From assembly GCF_000265245.1 (NCBI RefSeq), contig NZ_AJKS02000020.1, positions 1-54,751 on the forward strand: a stretch of DNA of 54,751 nucleotides, given 5' to 3'. This document shows, piece by piece, positions 8,109 to 15,404 of this stretch (positions are counted from its first letter, which is position 1; every line of letters begins with the position of its first letter). A program made the translations under genes and the position numbers. The DNA is from Halomonas smyrnensis AAD6. GTDB lineage: Bacteria > Pseudomonadota > Gammaproteobacteria > Pseudomonadales > Halomonadaceae. The notes under the pieces are model-generated. The model ran no database searches and was not told the DNA's origin. It saw only the letters and a program-made list of their open reading frames with translations.

Positions 8109-8620
8109 AGCGAGGGGTCTGGCGGGCGCTGGCCAACCTGGCCGGGTTCCAGCTGGGCTGGCTGGCCTGCGTGATGGGCGGCAGCCTCGCGGGGCTCGTC
8201 GTGGCGGGCGGGGTGATCGCGGCGCATCTGCGCTGGCAGGCGCGGCCGGGGGAATGGCGCTGGCTGGCGGGTTTCGCGGGGCTGGGGCTCGCCATCGACG
8301 GCGGCCTGGCGCTGGCCGGGGGCTTTCGCTTCCCGCCGGAGACCCTCCTGCTCGGCCCGCTGCCACCGTGGCTGTGGCTACTGTGGCCGCTGTTCGCCAC
8401 CCTGCTGCACCATTCCCTGGCCTGGCTGTGGCGCCACCCCTGGCTGGCGGCGGCCGGCGGCGCGACCAGCGGGCCGCTGTCCTACTATGCCGGCGCCCGG
8501 CTCGCCGGCGTCACCCTCGCCCCCTGGCTGCTGGCCGTCGAGGCGCTGTGCTGGGCGGCGCTGTGCCTGTGGCTATGCCATCGACTCGGCCGACGCGGCG
8601 ACCTCGCTTGCTTCGGCTGA
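8105..8620 (+). CDS. DUF2878 family membrane protein
   Basis: This 171-residue hydrophobic protein is encoded from a GTG at 8105 that overlaps the methyltransferase stop by 4 bp. About six membrane segments can be read, including WLAGFAGLGLAIDGGLALAG, WLWLLWPLFATLLHHSLAW and LLAVEALCWAALCLWLC. The motif ATLLHHSLAWL and the position at the end of an SDR-FAD-DUF1365-CFA operon fit DUF2878. Its function is unknown; it lies in the inner membrane and may present lipid substrate to the other enzymes. It is the last gene of the operon, and no U-rich terminator is seen just after it. Confidence 0.8.
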   Translation: MKRGVWRALANLAGFQLGWLACVMGGSLAGLVVAGGVIAAHLRWQARPGEWRWLAGFAGLGLAIDGGLALAGGFRFPPETLLLGPLPPWLWLLWPLFATLLHHSLAWLWRHPWLAAAGGATSGPLSYYAGARLAGVTLAPWLLAVEALCWAALCLWLCHRLGRRGDLACFG

Positions 8621-8633
8621 GGACCGTTCGCGC

Positions 8634-8718
8634 CAGGGCGGGGCTCCTCGCCTTCGGCCACCACCTCCAGCGCCAGCCCCCGGGCCATGGCGGGCAGCGC
8701 ATCCAACCGACGGGCGAT
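8634..8718 (-). pseudogene. Possible remnant of an EAL-domain (c-di-GMP phosphodiesterase) gene
   Basis: On the minus strand from 8718 the frame reads IARRLDALPAMARGLALEV then VAEGEE, which resembles the EAL-domain segment usually seen as AMARGLGLEVVAEGVE. The frame has a stop just upstream and the match is lost after VAEGEEP, where another frame seems to continue. This looks like a short decayed fragment. The match is about 20 residues long and may be chance. Confidence 0.25.
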
Positions 8719-8791
8719 TCAGGGAAAGCACGGGCCACATGGCTTCGCTCTCGACTCTTCGACATGAATGTTTGCCCCTCTTGTGAGCGGG

Positions 8792-8810
8792 CCATATCGT
8801 CACCATATCG
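8792..8810. repeat. CCATATCG direct repeat, 11-bp period
   Basis: CCATATCG occurs at 8792-8799 and again at 8803-8810, one helical turn apart, about 165-180 bp upstream of fabA in a region without genes. It could be a regulator half-site pair for fabAB. The regulator is unknown and the sequence does not obviously match FadR or FabR sites. Confidence 0.35.
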
Positions 8811-8923
8811 GCCGATGCGAACATAACGGTACCCCGGACGACGGCGATGACCCTCCGGCACCCCGGCCGGCGTGCATTCGCGAGACACGAACAGTAGACT
8901 AGGCGTGGCCGCCAGGGCGGCCC

Positions 8924-8943
8924 ATGCCGTTTCGATACGGCAT
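8924..8943. promoter_or_regulatory. Palindrome upstream of fabA
   Basis: ATGCCGT (8924-8930) and ACGGCAT (8937-8943) are perfect inverted copies around TTCGAT, ending 29 bp before the fabA GTG. It may be an operator for a lipid regulator or a hairpin in the 5' leader. No U tract follows, so it is not a terminator. Confidence 0.45.
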
Positions 8944-8972
8944 ACCACCATCTCGACACTCGGAACGATTCA

Positions 8973-9488
8973 GTGACCAAGCAACATTCCTTTGATCGCG
9001 AAGCACTGCTGGCATGCAGCCGTGGCGAGCTGTTCGGCCCCGGCAACGCCCAACTGCCGGCACCCAACATGCTGATGCTCGACCGCATCGCGCACATCCA
9101 TGAAGAGGGTGGCGAACACGGCAAGGGCGAACTGATCGCCGAGCTGGATATCCGCCCGGACCTGTGGTTCTTCGACTGCCACTTCCCCGGCGATCCGGTC
9201 ATGCCGGGCTGCCTGGGCCTCGACGCCATGTGGCAGCTGGTCGGCTTCTATCTCGGCTGGCTGGGTCACCCGGGCCGCGGGCGCGCCCTGGGCTGCGGCG
9301 AGGTCAAGTTCAGCGGTCAGATCCTGCCGGATGCCGAGAAGGTGACCTACCGCATCAACATCAAGCGCATCATCACCCGGCGCCTGATTCTGGGCATCGC
9401 CGACGGCACCGTGTCCGTCGACGGCCGCGACATCTATCAGGCCAACGACCTGCGGGTCGGCCTGTTCACCTCCACCGCGAATTTCTGA
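8973..9488 (+). CDS. fabA: 3-hydroxydecanoyl-ACP dehydratase/isomerase FabA
   Basis: The 171-residue protein is full length. It dehydrates 3-hydroxydecanoyl-ACP and isomerises trans-2 to cis-3-decenoyl-ACP, the branch point to unsaturated fatty acids. The active-site histidine H70 ([15 protein letters not shown]) and D84 (LGLDAMWQL) hold the same positions as in Escherichia coli. It starts with GTG at 8973 and has only a weak ribosome-binding site (CGGAACG), which may keep its level below that of FabB. fabB follows after 13 bp, forming the usual fabAB pair. Confidence 0.97.
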   Translation: MTKQHSFDREALLACSRGELFGPGNAQLPAPNMLMLDRIAHIHEEGGEHGKGELIAELDIRPDLWFFDCHFPGDPVMPGCLGLDAMWQLVGFYLGWLGHPGRGRALGCGEVKFSGQILPDAEKVTYRINIKRIITRRLILGIADGTVSVDGRDIYQANDLRVGLFTSTANF

Positions 9489-9501
9489 TCAGGAGGCTCC
9501 C

Positions 9502-10716
9502 ATGCGACGAGTGGTAGTCACCGGCCTGGGCATCGTGTCCTGCCTGGGCAACGACGCAACACAGGTTCTCGACGCCCTGCGCACCGGGCGCTCAGGCATT
9601 CGCTTCAAGGATGAATACGCCGAGCTCGGCTTCCGCAGCCAGGTGGCGGGCGTCGTCGATATCGACCTCGACGCCCTGGTCGACCGCAAGCTGCGCCGCT
9701 TCATGGGCGACGCCGCGGCCTATGCCTATGTCAGCATGGCCCAGGCGGTCGAGGACTCCGGCCTGACCCCGGAGCAGGTCTCCAACGTGCGTACCGGCCT
9801 GATCGCCGGCTCCGGCGGCGCCTCCAGCGCCAACCAGGTCGAGGCCGCCGACGTGATGCGCCAGAAGGGCCTGCGCCGCGTGGGGCCCTATCGGGTCACC
9901 CGCACCATGGGCAGCACCGTGTCCGCCTGCCTGGCCACGCCGTTCAAGATCAAGGGCGTGAACTACTCCATCTCCTCCGCCTGCGCCACCTCCGCGCACT
10001 GCATCGGCAGCGCCATGGAGCAGATCCAGCTGGGCAAGCAGGACGTGGTCTTCGCCGGCGGCGGCGAGGAGGAGCACTGGACGCTGTCCTGCCTGTTCGA
10101 CGCCATGGGCGCGCTCTCGACCCACTACAACGAGACGCCCGAGCAGGCCTCCCGCCCCTATGACCAGGCCCGCGACGGCTTCGTCATCGCCGGCGGCGGC
10201 GGCATGCTGGTGCTCGAGGAGCTGGAGCACGCCAAGGCCCGCGGCGCCAAGATCTACGCCGAGCTGGTCGGCTACGGCGCCACCTCCGACGGCGTCGACA
10301 TGGTCGCCCCGTCCGGCGAGGGCGCGGTGCGCTGCATGCGCCAGGCCATGGCCACGGTCGACGGCGACATCGACTACATCAACACCCACGGTACCTCCAC
10401 CCCGGTCGGCGACGTCGCCGAGCTGAAGGCGGTGCGCGAGGTGTTCGGCGACTCCACGCCGGCGATGAGCTCGACCAAGTCGCTGACCGGCCACTCGCTG
10501 GGCGCCACCGGCGTGCAGGAGGCGATCTACTCGCTGCTGATGATGGAGAACGACTTCATCGCCGCCTCCGCCAACGTCGAGAACCTCGACGAGCAGGCCG
10601 ACGGCTTCGACATCGTCACCGAGCGCCGCGAGGCCAAGGTCGAGCGCGTGCTGTCCAACAGCTTCGGCTTCGGCGGCACCAACGCCTGCCTGGTGCTGGA
10701 GAAGTATCGCGACTGA
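9502..10716 (+). CDS. fabB: 3-oxoacyl-ACP synthase I FabB
   Basis: The 404-residue condensing enzyme elongates cis-3-decenoyl-ACP and so commits chains to the unsaturated series. The thiolase-fold catalytic triad is visible: C161 (SSACATSAH), H296 ([11 protein letters not shown]) and H331 ([10 protein letters not shown]), followed by the glycine-rich [12 protein letters not shown] near the end. A strong AGGAGG precedes the ATG at 9502. It is cotranscribed with fabA and ends at a strong terminator. Its product feeds the acyltransferase and CFA-type enzymes encoded on either side. Confidence 0.97.
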   Translation: MRRVVVTGLGIVSCLGNDATQVLDALRTGRSGIRFKDEYAELGFRSQVAGVVDIDLDALVDRKLRRFMGDAAAYAYVSMAQAVEDSGLTPEQVSNVRTGLIAGSGGASSANQVEAADVMRQKGLRRVGPYRVTRTMGSTVSACLATPFKIKGVNYSISSACATSAHCIGSAMEQIQLGKQDVVFAGGGEEEHWTLSCLFDAMGALSTHYNETPEQASRPYDQARDGFVIAGGGGMLVLEELEHAKARGAKIYAELVGYGATSDGVDMVAPSGEGAVRCMRQAMATVDGDIDYINTHGTSTPVGDVAELKAVREVFGDSTPAMSSTKSLTGHSLGATGVQEAIYSLLMMENDFIAASANVENLDEQADGFDIVTERREAKVERVLSNSFGFGGTNACLVLEKYRD

Positions 10717-10766
10717 CGCGCGATCATCGCCGCGGCGCTGGTTCAGGCCGCGGCGATAAAAATGAA

Positions 10767-10798
10767 GAGAGGCGCCCCGCGGGGCGCCTCTCTTTTTT
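10767..10798 (+). terminator. Intrinsic terminator after fabB
   Basis: A perfect 26-nt palindrome (GAGAGGCGCCCCG and its complement, 10767-10792) is followed by six T at 10793-10798. It lies between convergent fabB and the minus-strand acyltransferase. On the opposite strand the stem is followed by TTCATTTTT, so it may act in both directions. Confidence 0.93.
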
Positions 10799-10836
10799 GT
10801 GTCTCGCGGCGCGGGTGGCGCCGGCGGCGAGTCGGC

Positions 10837-11604
10837 TCAGCTTGCCGCCGTCTCCCGGGGGCCGGCCTCGACGTTCTCGTCGCGGGGGCGCGGCACCTCG
10901 GAGATCTCGGCCAGCTGCGCCTCGATCCAGGCCTCGGTCTCGGCCAGCACCTCTTCCGGGCTGCGGCCGACGGTCTCGATCGGCTCGCCCACCACCAGCG
11001 TCAGGCGCCCGGGATGCTTGACCCAGTGACGCCCCGGCCAGCGCTCGCCGGCATTGTGCGCCACCGGCACCACCGGCTTGCCGGCGCGGCAGGCGATCAC
11101 CGCCCCGCTCTTGTTGTAGCGGCGACGCTTGCCCGGCTCGACCCGGGTGCCCTCGGGGAAGATCAGCACCGAGAGCCCTTCCTCGAGGCGCGTCTTGCCC
11201 TGGATCAGCACCTGCTTCATGGCCCGGGCCGGCTTGGAGCGGTCCAGGGCGATGGGATGCAGCAGCCTGAGCCCCCAGCCGAAGATCGGAATGCTGAGCA
11301 GCTCCTTCTTGAGCACCGTGCACACCGGCGGCTTGAGCAGCTGCAGATAGACGGTCTCCCATTCGCACTGGTGGTTGGACAGCAGCACGCAGGGGCCATC
11401 GGGCAGCCGCTCGAGCCCGCGGATCTCGTAGCGCACCCCGCAGACCAGCCGGAACCAGGCGATGATGAAGTGGTTGTAGAGGTTGAGCAGGCGATAGCGC
11501 GAACGCAGCGGCAGCAGCGGTGCCGGCGGCAGGAACAGCACCCCGCACACCAGCATGGCGATGAAGTAACCGATATAGAAGATGATGCTGCGGATCACGC
11601 TCAT
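10837..11604 (-). CDS. PlsC-like 1-acyl-glycerol-3-phosphate acyltransferase
   Basis: The 255-residue protein starts MSVIRSIIFYIGYFIAMLV, a membrane anchor. Acyltransferase blocks follow: SNHQCEWE (H78-x4-E83), the glycerol-phosphate-binding FPEGTR at about 149-154, and VVPVAHNAGERW. The usual NHxxxxD box has glutamate here instead of aspartate, as in some proteobacterial homologues. It should acylate lysophosphatidate or a related acceptor at the inner membrane. The ATG at 11604 overlaps the stop of the upstream gene (ATGA). It may be a second, specialised PlsC-type enzyme; the specificity cannot be read from the sequence. Confidence 0.88.
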   Translation of the reverse strand: MSVIRSIIFYIGYFIAMLVCGVLFLPPAPLLPLRSRYRLLNLYNHFIIAWFRLVCGVRYEIRGLERLPDGPCVLLSNHQCEWETVYLQLLKPPVCTVLKKELLSIPIFGWGLRLLHPIALDRSKPARAMKQVLIQGKTRLEEGLSVLIFPEGTRVEPGKRRRYNKSGAVIACRAGKPVVPVAHNAGERWPGRHWVKHPGRLTLVVGEPIETVGRSPEEVLAETEAWIEAQLAEISEVPRPRDENVEAGPRETAAS

Positions 11605-12494
11605 GTCTCGCGGGTCTCCTCGACGGGGCGGGCATCGTCGTCGCGCGCCAGGCACCAGATGTCGAGCATGCGCCCCACCTCGAGCCGCCAGGGCTTCTGG
11701 TGGACGCCGAAGACGTCGAGCACCCGCCGGCAGTTCAGCACCCGGCGCAGCGGCTGGTCGTGGTGGTGGCTGAGCGCCTTGACGCCGCCCAGCGCGACCG
11801 TCTCGCCGCGCCCCTCGAGGCGGGTGACCAGCTGGGTGCGCACCATCGACACGAAGGTGTAGGCGCTGACCGGCTCGGTGCCGGCCAGATGGTAGCTGCC
11901 CCAGGCAGCGGCGCCGCAGCCCTGCTGCTGGAGCATGCCGATCAGCGCCATGGACACCGAGTCGGCGGACGTGGGGCAGAAGATCACGTCGTCCTCGGCG
12001 CGCAGGTCGTTGCCGCTGACCAGGGTATCAAGCAGCTCGCCGAGCCAGGCATGGCTGCCATCCAGGGCGAACAGCGGCCCCAGGCGCACGATCAGGTGCC
12101 TCGGCAGCTCGGCGCGGATGCGCTCGCCGGTGGCGACCAGGCGCCGCAGCCCCTCGTCGCGGGGCGCGGGCACCACATGCTCGTCGATGGGCTCCTCGTA
12201 CCCCTCCTCGTAGAGCTGGTCGGACACGCACCACACCAGCGGCACCTCCCGCTCGCGGCAGGCGGTCACGCAGGCCTCCACGGCCTCGGCATGGGCGGTC
12301 ACGGCGGCCGGCGCATCGGTGATCGGGCGCGACAGCGGCGGAATCAGCAGCGCATCGGGGCGCACCTCGTCGAGCCGCTCCCGCGACAACGACAGGCCGG
12401 GCTCGATGACCAGCTCCACGTCGGTGCGACGATTGGCCTCGCGCGCCATGGCGAGGCTCAGACAGTGTCCGGCGTCCAGGATCAGCAGCTTCAC
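11601..12494 (-). CDS. RmlD-like / SDR-fold sugar-nucleotide-binding family protein
   Basis: This 297-residue protein resembles dTDP-4-dehydrorhamnose reductase-like NAD-binding proteins: N-terminal beta strand KLLILDAGHCLSLAMAREA, RPDALLIPPLSRPIT in the middle, and VSDQLYEEGYEEPIDE, the counterpart of the RmlD STDYVFDG loop. The glycine-rich cofactor loop is degenerate (DAGHCL) and the YxxxK catalytic pair is not evident, so activity is uncertain. The GTG at 12494 is preferred because GAGGAG stands 5 bp upstream. It is coupled to the acyltransferase by a 4-bp overlap, which suggests a shared role in the envelope. Confidence 0.65.
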   Translation of the reverse strand: MKLLILDAGHCLSLAMAREANRRTDVELVIEPGLSLSRERLDEVRPDALLIPPLSRPITDAPAAVTAHAEAVEACVTACREREVPLVWCVSDQLYEEGYEEPIDEHVVPAPRDEGLRRLVATGERIRAELPRHLIVRLGPLFALDGSHAWLGELLDTLVSGNDLRAEDDVIFCPTSADSVSMALIGMLQQQGCGAAAWGSYHLAGTEPVSAYTFVSMVRTQLVTRLEGRGETVALGGVKALSHHHDQPLRRVLNCRRVLDVFGVHQKPWRLEVGRMLDIWCLARDDDARPVEETRET

Positions 12495-12567
12495 GATGAC
12501 TCCTCGGGGCTGGGCGTCGGGATCGCAGCGACCACGACTCACCAGACGGCGACAATCTTGGGAACCA

Positions 12568-12608
12568 TGACGTGAGGGGCATCCTGAAACAGGACGCCCC
12601 TCACGTCA
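12568..12608. promoter_or_regulatory. Long perfect inverted repeat upstream of the RmlD-like gene
   Basis: TGACGTGAGGGGC (12568-12580) and GCCCCTCACGTCA (12596-12608) are perfect 13-bp inverted copies around a 15-nt loop that itself contains TCC/GGA. It lies 74-114 bp upstream of the RmlD-like GTG. No U tract follows on either strand, so a dimer operator or leader hairpin is more likely than a terminator. Confidence 0.5.
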
Positions 12609-12701
12609 GCAATCGCGCCACTATACCATTACCGCCCGCCGTCATGGCAGCGCCGACCGTGCCGCCGGCCACCGCGGGAGAACGCGCACGCACAGACGAA
12701 A

Positions 12702-12728
12702 ACGGGGCCGGACATGGCCCGACCCCGT
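12702..12728 (-). terminator. Terminator of the Cls-like gene
   Basis: ACGGGG (12702-12707) pairs with CCCCGT (12723-12728), with further GGCC/GGCC pairing inside. On the minus strand the stem is followed by TTTTCGTCTG. It lies 43 bp past the stop of the phospholipase D-family gene. Confidence 0.65.
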
Positions 12729-12770
12729 CGTTCGATTCGCTCGGCGGCTCGCGTCGAGCGCCGAGCCCCG

Positions 12771-14339
12771 TCACAGCAGCCAGTCGATGGGCAGCACCGA
12801 GATGAACTGCACCCAGCCGCGCCGCAGCAGCCCCACGTTGGGCTCGCTGTCGTGACGCACCGTGCCCTCATCGGTGCGCTCCAGCCATACCAGGTCATCG
12901 TTCTCGTCGAGGCGCACCTCATAGGCGTTGCCGGGAACGTCGTCGCGGAAGAACACGGTCATCTCCCGCGCCAGCTCGGGGCTCTCGATGACGAAGCCGA
13001 GCTCGGTGTTCAGCTCCGCGGAGCGCGGATCGAAGTTGAAGGAGCCGACGAACAGCCGCTGCTCGTCCACGGCGAAGGTCTTGGCGTGCAGGCTGGCCCC
13101 CTTGCTGCCGAAGGGCCCCGCCGCCTCGCTGCGCCCCGGCGCACCGGGCTGTCGCTTGAGCTCGAACAGCCTCACCCCGGCCTCCAGCAGCTCGCGGCGA
13201 TGCTTGGCGTAGCCGGCATGCACCGCGCCCACGTCGGTGGCCTCCAGGGCGTTGGTGAGGATGGTGACATCGACGCCGTTCTCCTCCAGCCGGGTGAACA
13301 GCCGAGTGCCCTTGTCCACCGGCACGAAATAGGGCGAGACCAGATAGACCTCGTCTTCCGGTGGCCCCAGCAGGCCGCGGATGCGTCCGGTCAGCAGCTC
13401 GTCGGCCTCGGCCTCGCCCAGCCCCTTGGCCGGATCGTCGCTGACCATCCTCGCCTCGGCCCAGACCAGCGGCAGTCGACGCTCGCGCAGGCGCTGGATC
13501 AGCGGCTCCTCCTCCAGCGCGCTCAGATACTCCTGGGCCTCGGATTCGCCGACCAGCGCGTCGACCTGTGTCTTGAGCCGCGCGGTGCCCTCGCGGCCCA
13601 CCGAGTCGATCAGCCGGCTGGCCGGGTAGGAGGAGCGGCTCGACCAGTAGCGGTCGAAGTCGCCCGAGACGTCCTGCACCACCGGCCCGATGGCCAGCAC
13701 GTCCAGATCCGAGAAGGCCACGTCCATCGCCGCGCCGAAGTACTCGTCGCCGATGTTGCGGCCGCCGATGATGGTGGCCTGATTGTCCGCGGTGAAGGAC
13801 TTGTTGTGCATGCGCCGGTTGGCGCGGGAGAAATCGGTGAGGTAGCCCACGAAGCGCGGCGAGCGGATCACGAAGGGATTGAACAGCCGCACCTCGATAT
13901 TGGGGTGCGCATCGAGCGCGGCTAGCGTGTCGTCCAGCCCGGCGGTGTTGGTGTCGTCCAGCAGCATGCGCACCCGGACGCCGCGATCGGCCGCGTCCAG
14001 CATCGCCCGGTGCAGCAGCGAGCCGGTGATGTCGTCGTGCCAGATGTAGTACTGCACGTCGAGGGTCTGCTCCGCCGACTGGGCCAACAGCAGCCGGGCC
14101 GCGAAGGCATCCCGGGCGTTGCGCAGCGCGTGGAAGCCGTTGATGCCGTCATGCTGCGCCACCAGCGGCGACACCATCTCGCCCAGCGACGTCTCTCTGG
14201 CCTGCGCCACCGGCAGCTGCTGCGTCTCGCTGCGCCCCTCGAGCGGCGGCAGGGGGCTGCAGCCCGCCAGCCACACCAGCATCGCCAGGGCCAGCCATGC
14301 GGCGGTCCGGCTCCGGCGTCCCGGTAAAGATCGTGTCAT
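12771..14339 (-). CDS. Lipoprotein of the cardiolipin synthase / phospholipase D family
   Basis: The 522-residue protein has a lipoprotein signal (AAWLALAMLVWLAGC; acylated C27) and two HKD motifs: HNKSFTAD from H178 and HAKTFAVD from H418. The blocks IIGGRNIGDEYFG and FVGSFNFDPRSAELNTE are also present. This layout matches ClsC-like enzymes that make cardiolipin by phosphatidyl transfer, but the lipid anchor and secretion signal could equally suit a periplasmic phospholipase D. The ATG at 14339 is chosen because AGGAG lies 9 bp upstream; the ATG at 14360 lies before that site. It has its own terminator and probably its own promoter. Confidence 0.85.
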   Translation of the reverse strand: MTRSLPGRRSRTAAWLALAMLVWLAGCSPLPPLEGRSETQQLPVAQARETSLGEMVSPLVAQHDGINGFHALRNARDAFAARLLLAQSAEQTLDVQYYIWHDDITGSLLHRAMLDAADRGVRVRMLLDDTNTAGLDDTLAALDAHPNIEVRLFNPFVIRSPRFVGYLTDFSRANRRMHNKSFTADNQATIIGGRNIGDEYFGAAMDVAFSDLDVLAIGPVVQDVSGDFDRYWSSRSSYPASRLIDSVGREGTARLKTQVDALVGESEAQEYLSALEEEPLIQRLRERRLPLVWAEARMVSDDPAKGLGEAEADELLTGRIRGLLGPPEDEVYLVSPYFVPVDKGTRLFTRLEENGVDVTILTNALEATDVGAVHAGYAKHRRELLEAGVRLFELKRQPGAPGRSEAAGPFGSKGASLHAKTFAVDEQRLFVGSFNFDPRSAELNTELGFVIESPELAREMTVFFRDDVPGNAYEVRLDENDDLVWLERTDEGTVRHDSEPNVGLLRRGWVQFISVLPIDWLL

Positions 14340-14420
14340 GGGAAGGACTCCTGTCGGCACCTCTTCCCAACATAGCGGGTCTCGCCGGGGGCGAGTTGCC
14401 CTGAGTCAACGCGCGGCACC

Positions 14421-14462
14421 AACGCAGACACGACAACGCAGAAACGACAACGCAGAAACGAC
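14421..14462. repeat. Three tandem copies of a 14-bp unit
   Basis: AACGCAGACACGAC (14421-14434) is followed by two copies of AACGCAGAAACGAC (14435-14448, 14449-14462), with one base difference in the first. They lie between the Cls-like start and the ssb terminator stem. They look like a replication-slippage minisatellite and may vary between strains. Confidence 0.85.
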
Positions 14463-14488
14463 GACGCCCTGCCGAGGCAGGGCGTCGT
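14461..14488 (-). terminator. Terminator hairpin after ssb
   Basis: ACGACGCCCTGCC and its exact complement form a stem with a GA centre (14461-14488), 32 bp past the ssb stop. On the minus strand it is followed by TTTCTGCGTTGTCGTTTC, a broken U tract supplied by the tandem repeat. It is probably the ssb terminator. Confidence 0.6.
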
Positions 14489-14520
14489 GAAGCCGCACGG
14501 GGAACGCGCCGAGGCTCGCC

Positions 14521-15177
14521 TCAGAACGGGATCTCGTCGTCGAAGTCGTCGAAGCTGCCCGGATCCGGGGCGCCGAAGTTGCCGCCCTGCTGCTGGCCGC
14601 CGCCCTGGTTGGGTGCCGGCTGGGGCGCGGGGCGCTGGCCGCCCTGCTGCTGACCGCCGAAGCCGCCGCCCTGCTGGGGCTGGCCGCCCGGGGGCTGACC
14701 ATAGTTGCCGCCCTGCTGCGGGCCGCCGAAGCCGCCGCCCTGCTGCGGCTGACCGCCCTGGGGCTGGCCGTAGTTGCCGCCCTGCTGACGCGGCTGACCG
14801 CCGCCGAATCCGCCCGGCTGGCCGCCACCCATCTCGCCGCCGCGCGAATCCAGCATCTGCATGTCGTTGGCGACGATCTCGGTGGAATACTTGTCCTGGC
14901 CGTTCTGGTCCTGCCACTTGCGCGTCTGCAGGCGGCCCTCGACGTAGACCTTGCTGCCCTTGCGCAGGTACTGCTGGGCGATCTCGGCGGTCTTGTTGAA
15001 CATCACCACCCGGTGCCACTCGGTGCGTTCCTGACGCTGGCCGCTCTGGCGATCCATCCACGTATCGGTGGTGGCGAGGTTGAGGTTGGCCACGGCGGTG
15101 CCGGACGGGGTGAAGCGCACCTCGGGATCCTGTCCGAGGTTGCCGATGAGAATGACCTTGTTGACGCCACGGGCCAT
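14521..15177 (-). CDS. ssb: Single-stranded DNA-binding protein
   Basis: The 218-residue protein has the OB fold at residues 1-110 ([47 protein letters not shown]), then a disordered linker with repeated GGNYGQP and [10 protein letters not shown] units, and the conserved acidic tip DFDDEIPF that binds partner proteins. It coats single-stranded DNA in replication, repair and recombination. The linker is long and rich in Gly/Gln. AGGAG precedes the ATG; a TATAGT -10-like box lies at 15316-15321 on the minus strand without a good -35. The uvrA-MFS-ssb neighbourhood is typical of pseudomonad relatives. Confidence 0.97.
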   Translation of the reverse strand: MARGVNKVILIGNLGQDPEVRFTPSGTAVANLNLATTDTWMDRQSGQRQERTEWHRVVMFNKTAEIAQQYLRKGSKVYVEGRLQTRKWQDQNGQDKYSTEIVANDMQMLDSRGGEMGGGQPGGFGGGQPRQQGGNYGQPQGGQPQQGGGFGGPQQGGNYGQPPGGQPQQGGGFGGQQQGGQRPAPQPAPNQGGGQQQGGNFGAPDPGSFDDFDDEIPF

Positions 15178-15378
15178 GGTTGACTCCTTGATTCTGTCGG
15201 AAGGCGGACCGCCGGGCGAGGCCCGGGCGAAGAGCCCCGGCCTCCCGGAACGCTCGAATGCATGTAGGTAGATTGACGCGCCGGCCGCACCCGCGCGTGA
15301 AAGACCGATCCCGATACTATACGCGAGTTCCCGCCTCGACGCCGCCGGCGGAGCGGCGATCGCCGAGGCTCGCGCGGC

Positions 15379-15404
15379 GCGACCCGGTCAACGCGACCCG
15401 GTCA
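15379..15404. repeat. 12-bp direct repeat across the MFS gene stop
   Basis: GCGACCCGGTCA occurs at 15379-15390 and 15393-15404. The second copy is the end of the coding sequence and the first contains the stop, so a short duplication may have set the present C-terminus. It is a minor feature. Confidence 0.5.

Larger units (their letters stand above)
8621..8972. other. Non-coding gap between the lipid operon and fabA
   Basis: This 352-bp stretch has no complete gene. The first 100 bp carry a small minus-strand stretch resembling part of an EAL domain (listed separately). The rest contains a CCATATCG direct repeat and a palindrome near fabA, probably part of its promoter or leader. No tRNA or clear sigma-70 consensus is seen. 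Confidence 0.6.

Noticed and set aside
14361..14520. Small gene between ssb and the Cls-like gene
   Set aside because: The stretch is made of tandem repeats and a terminator stem; no start with a ribosome-binding site.
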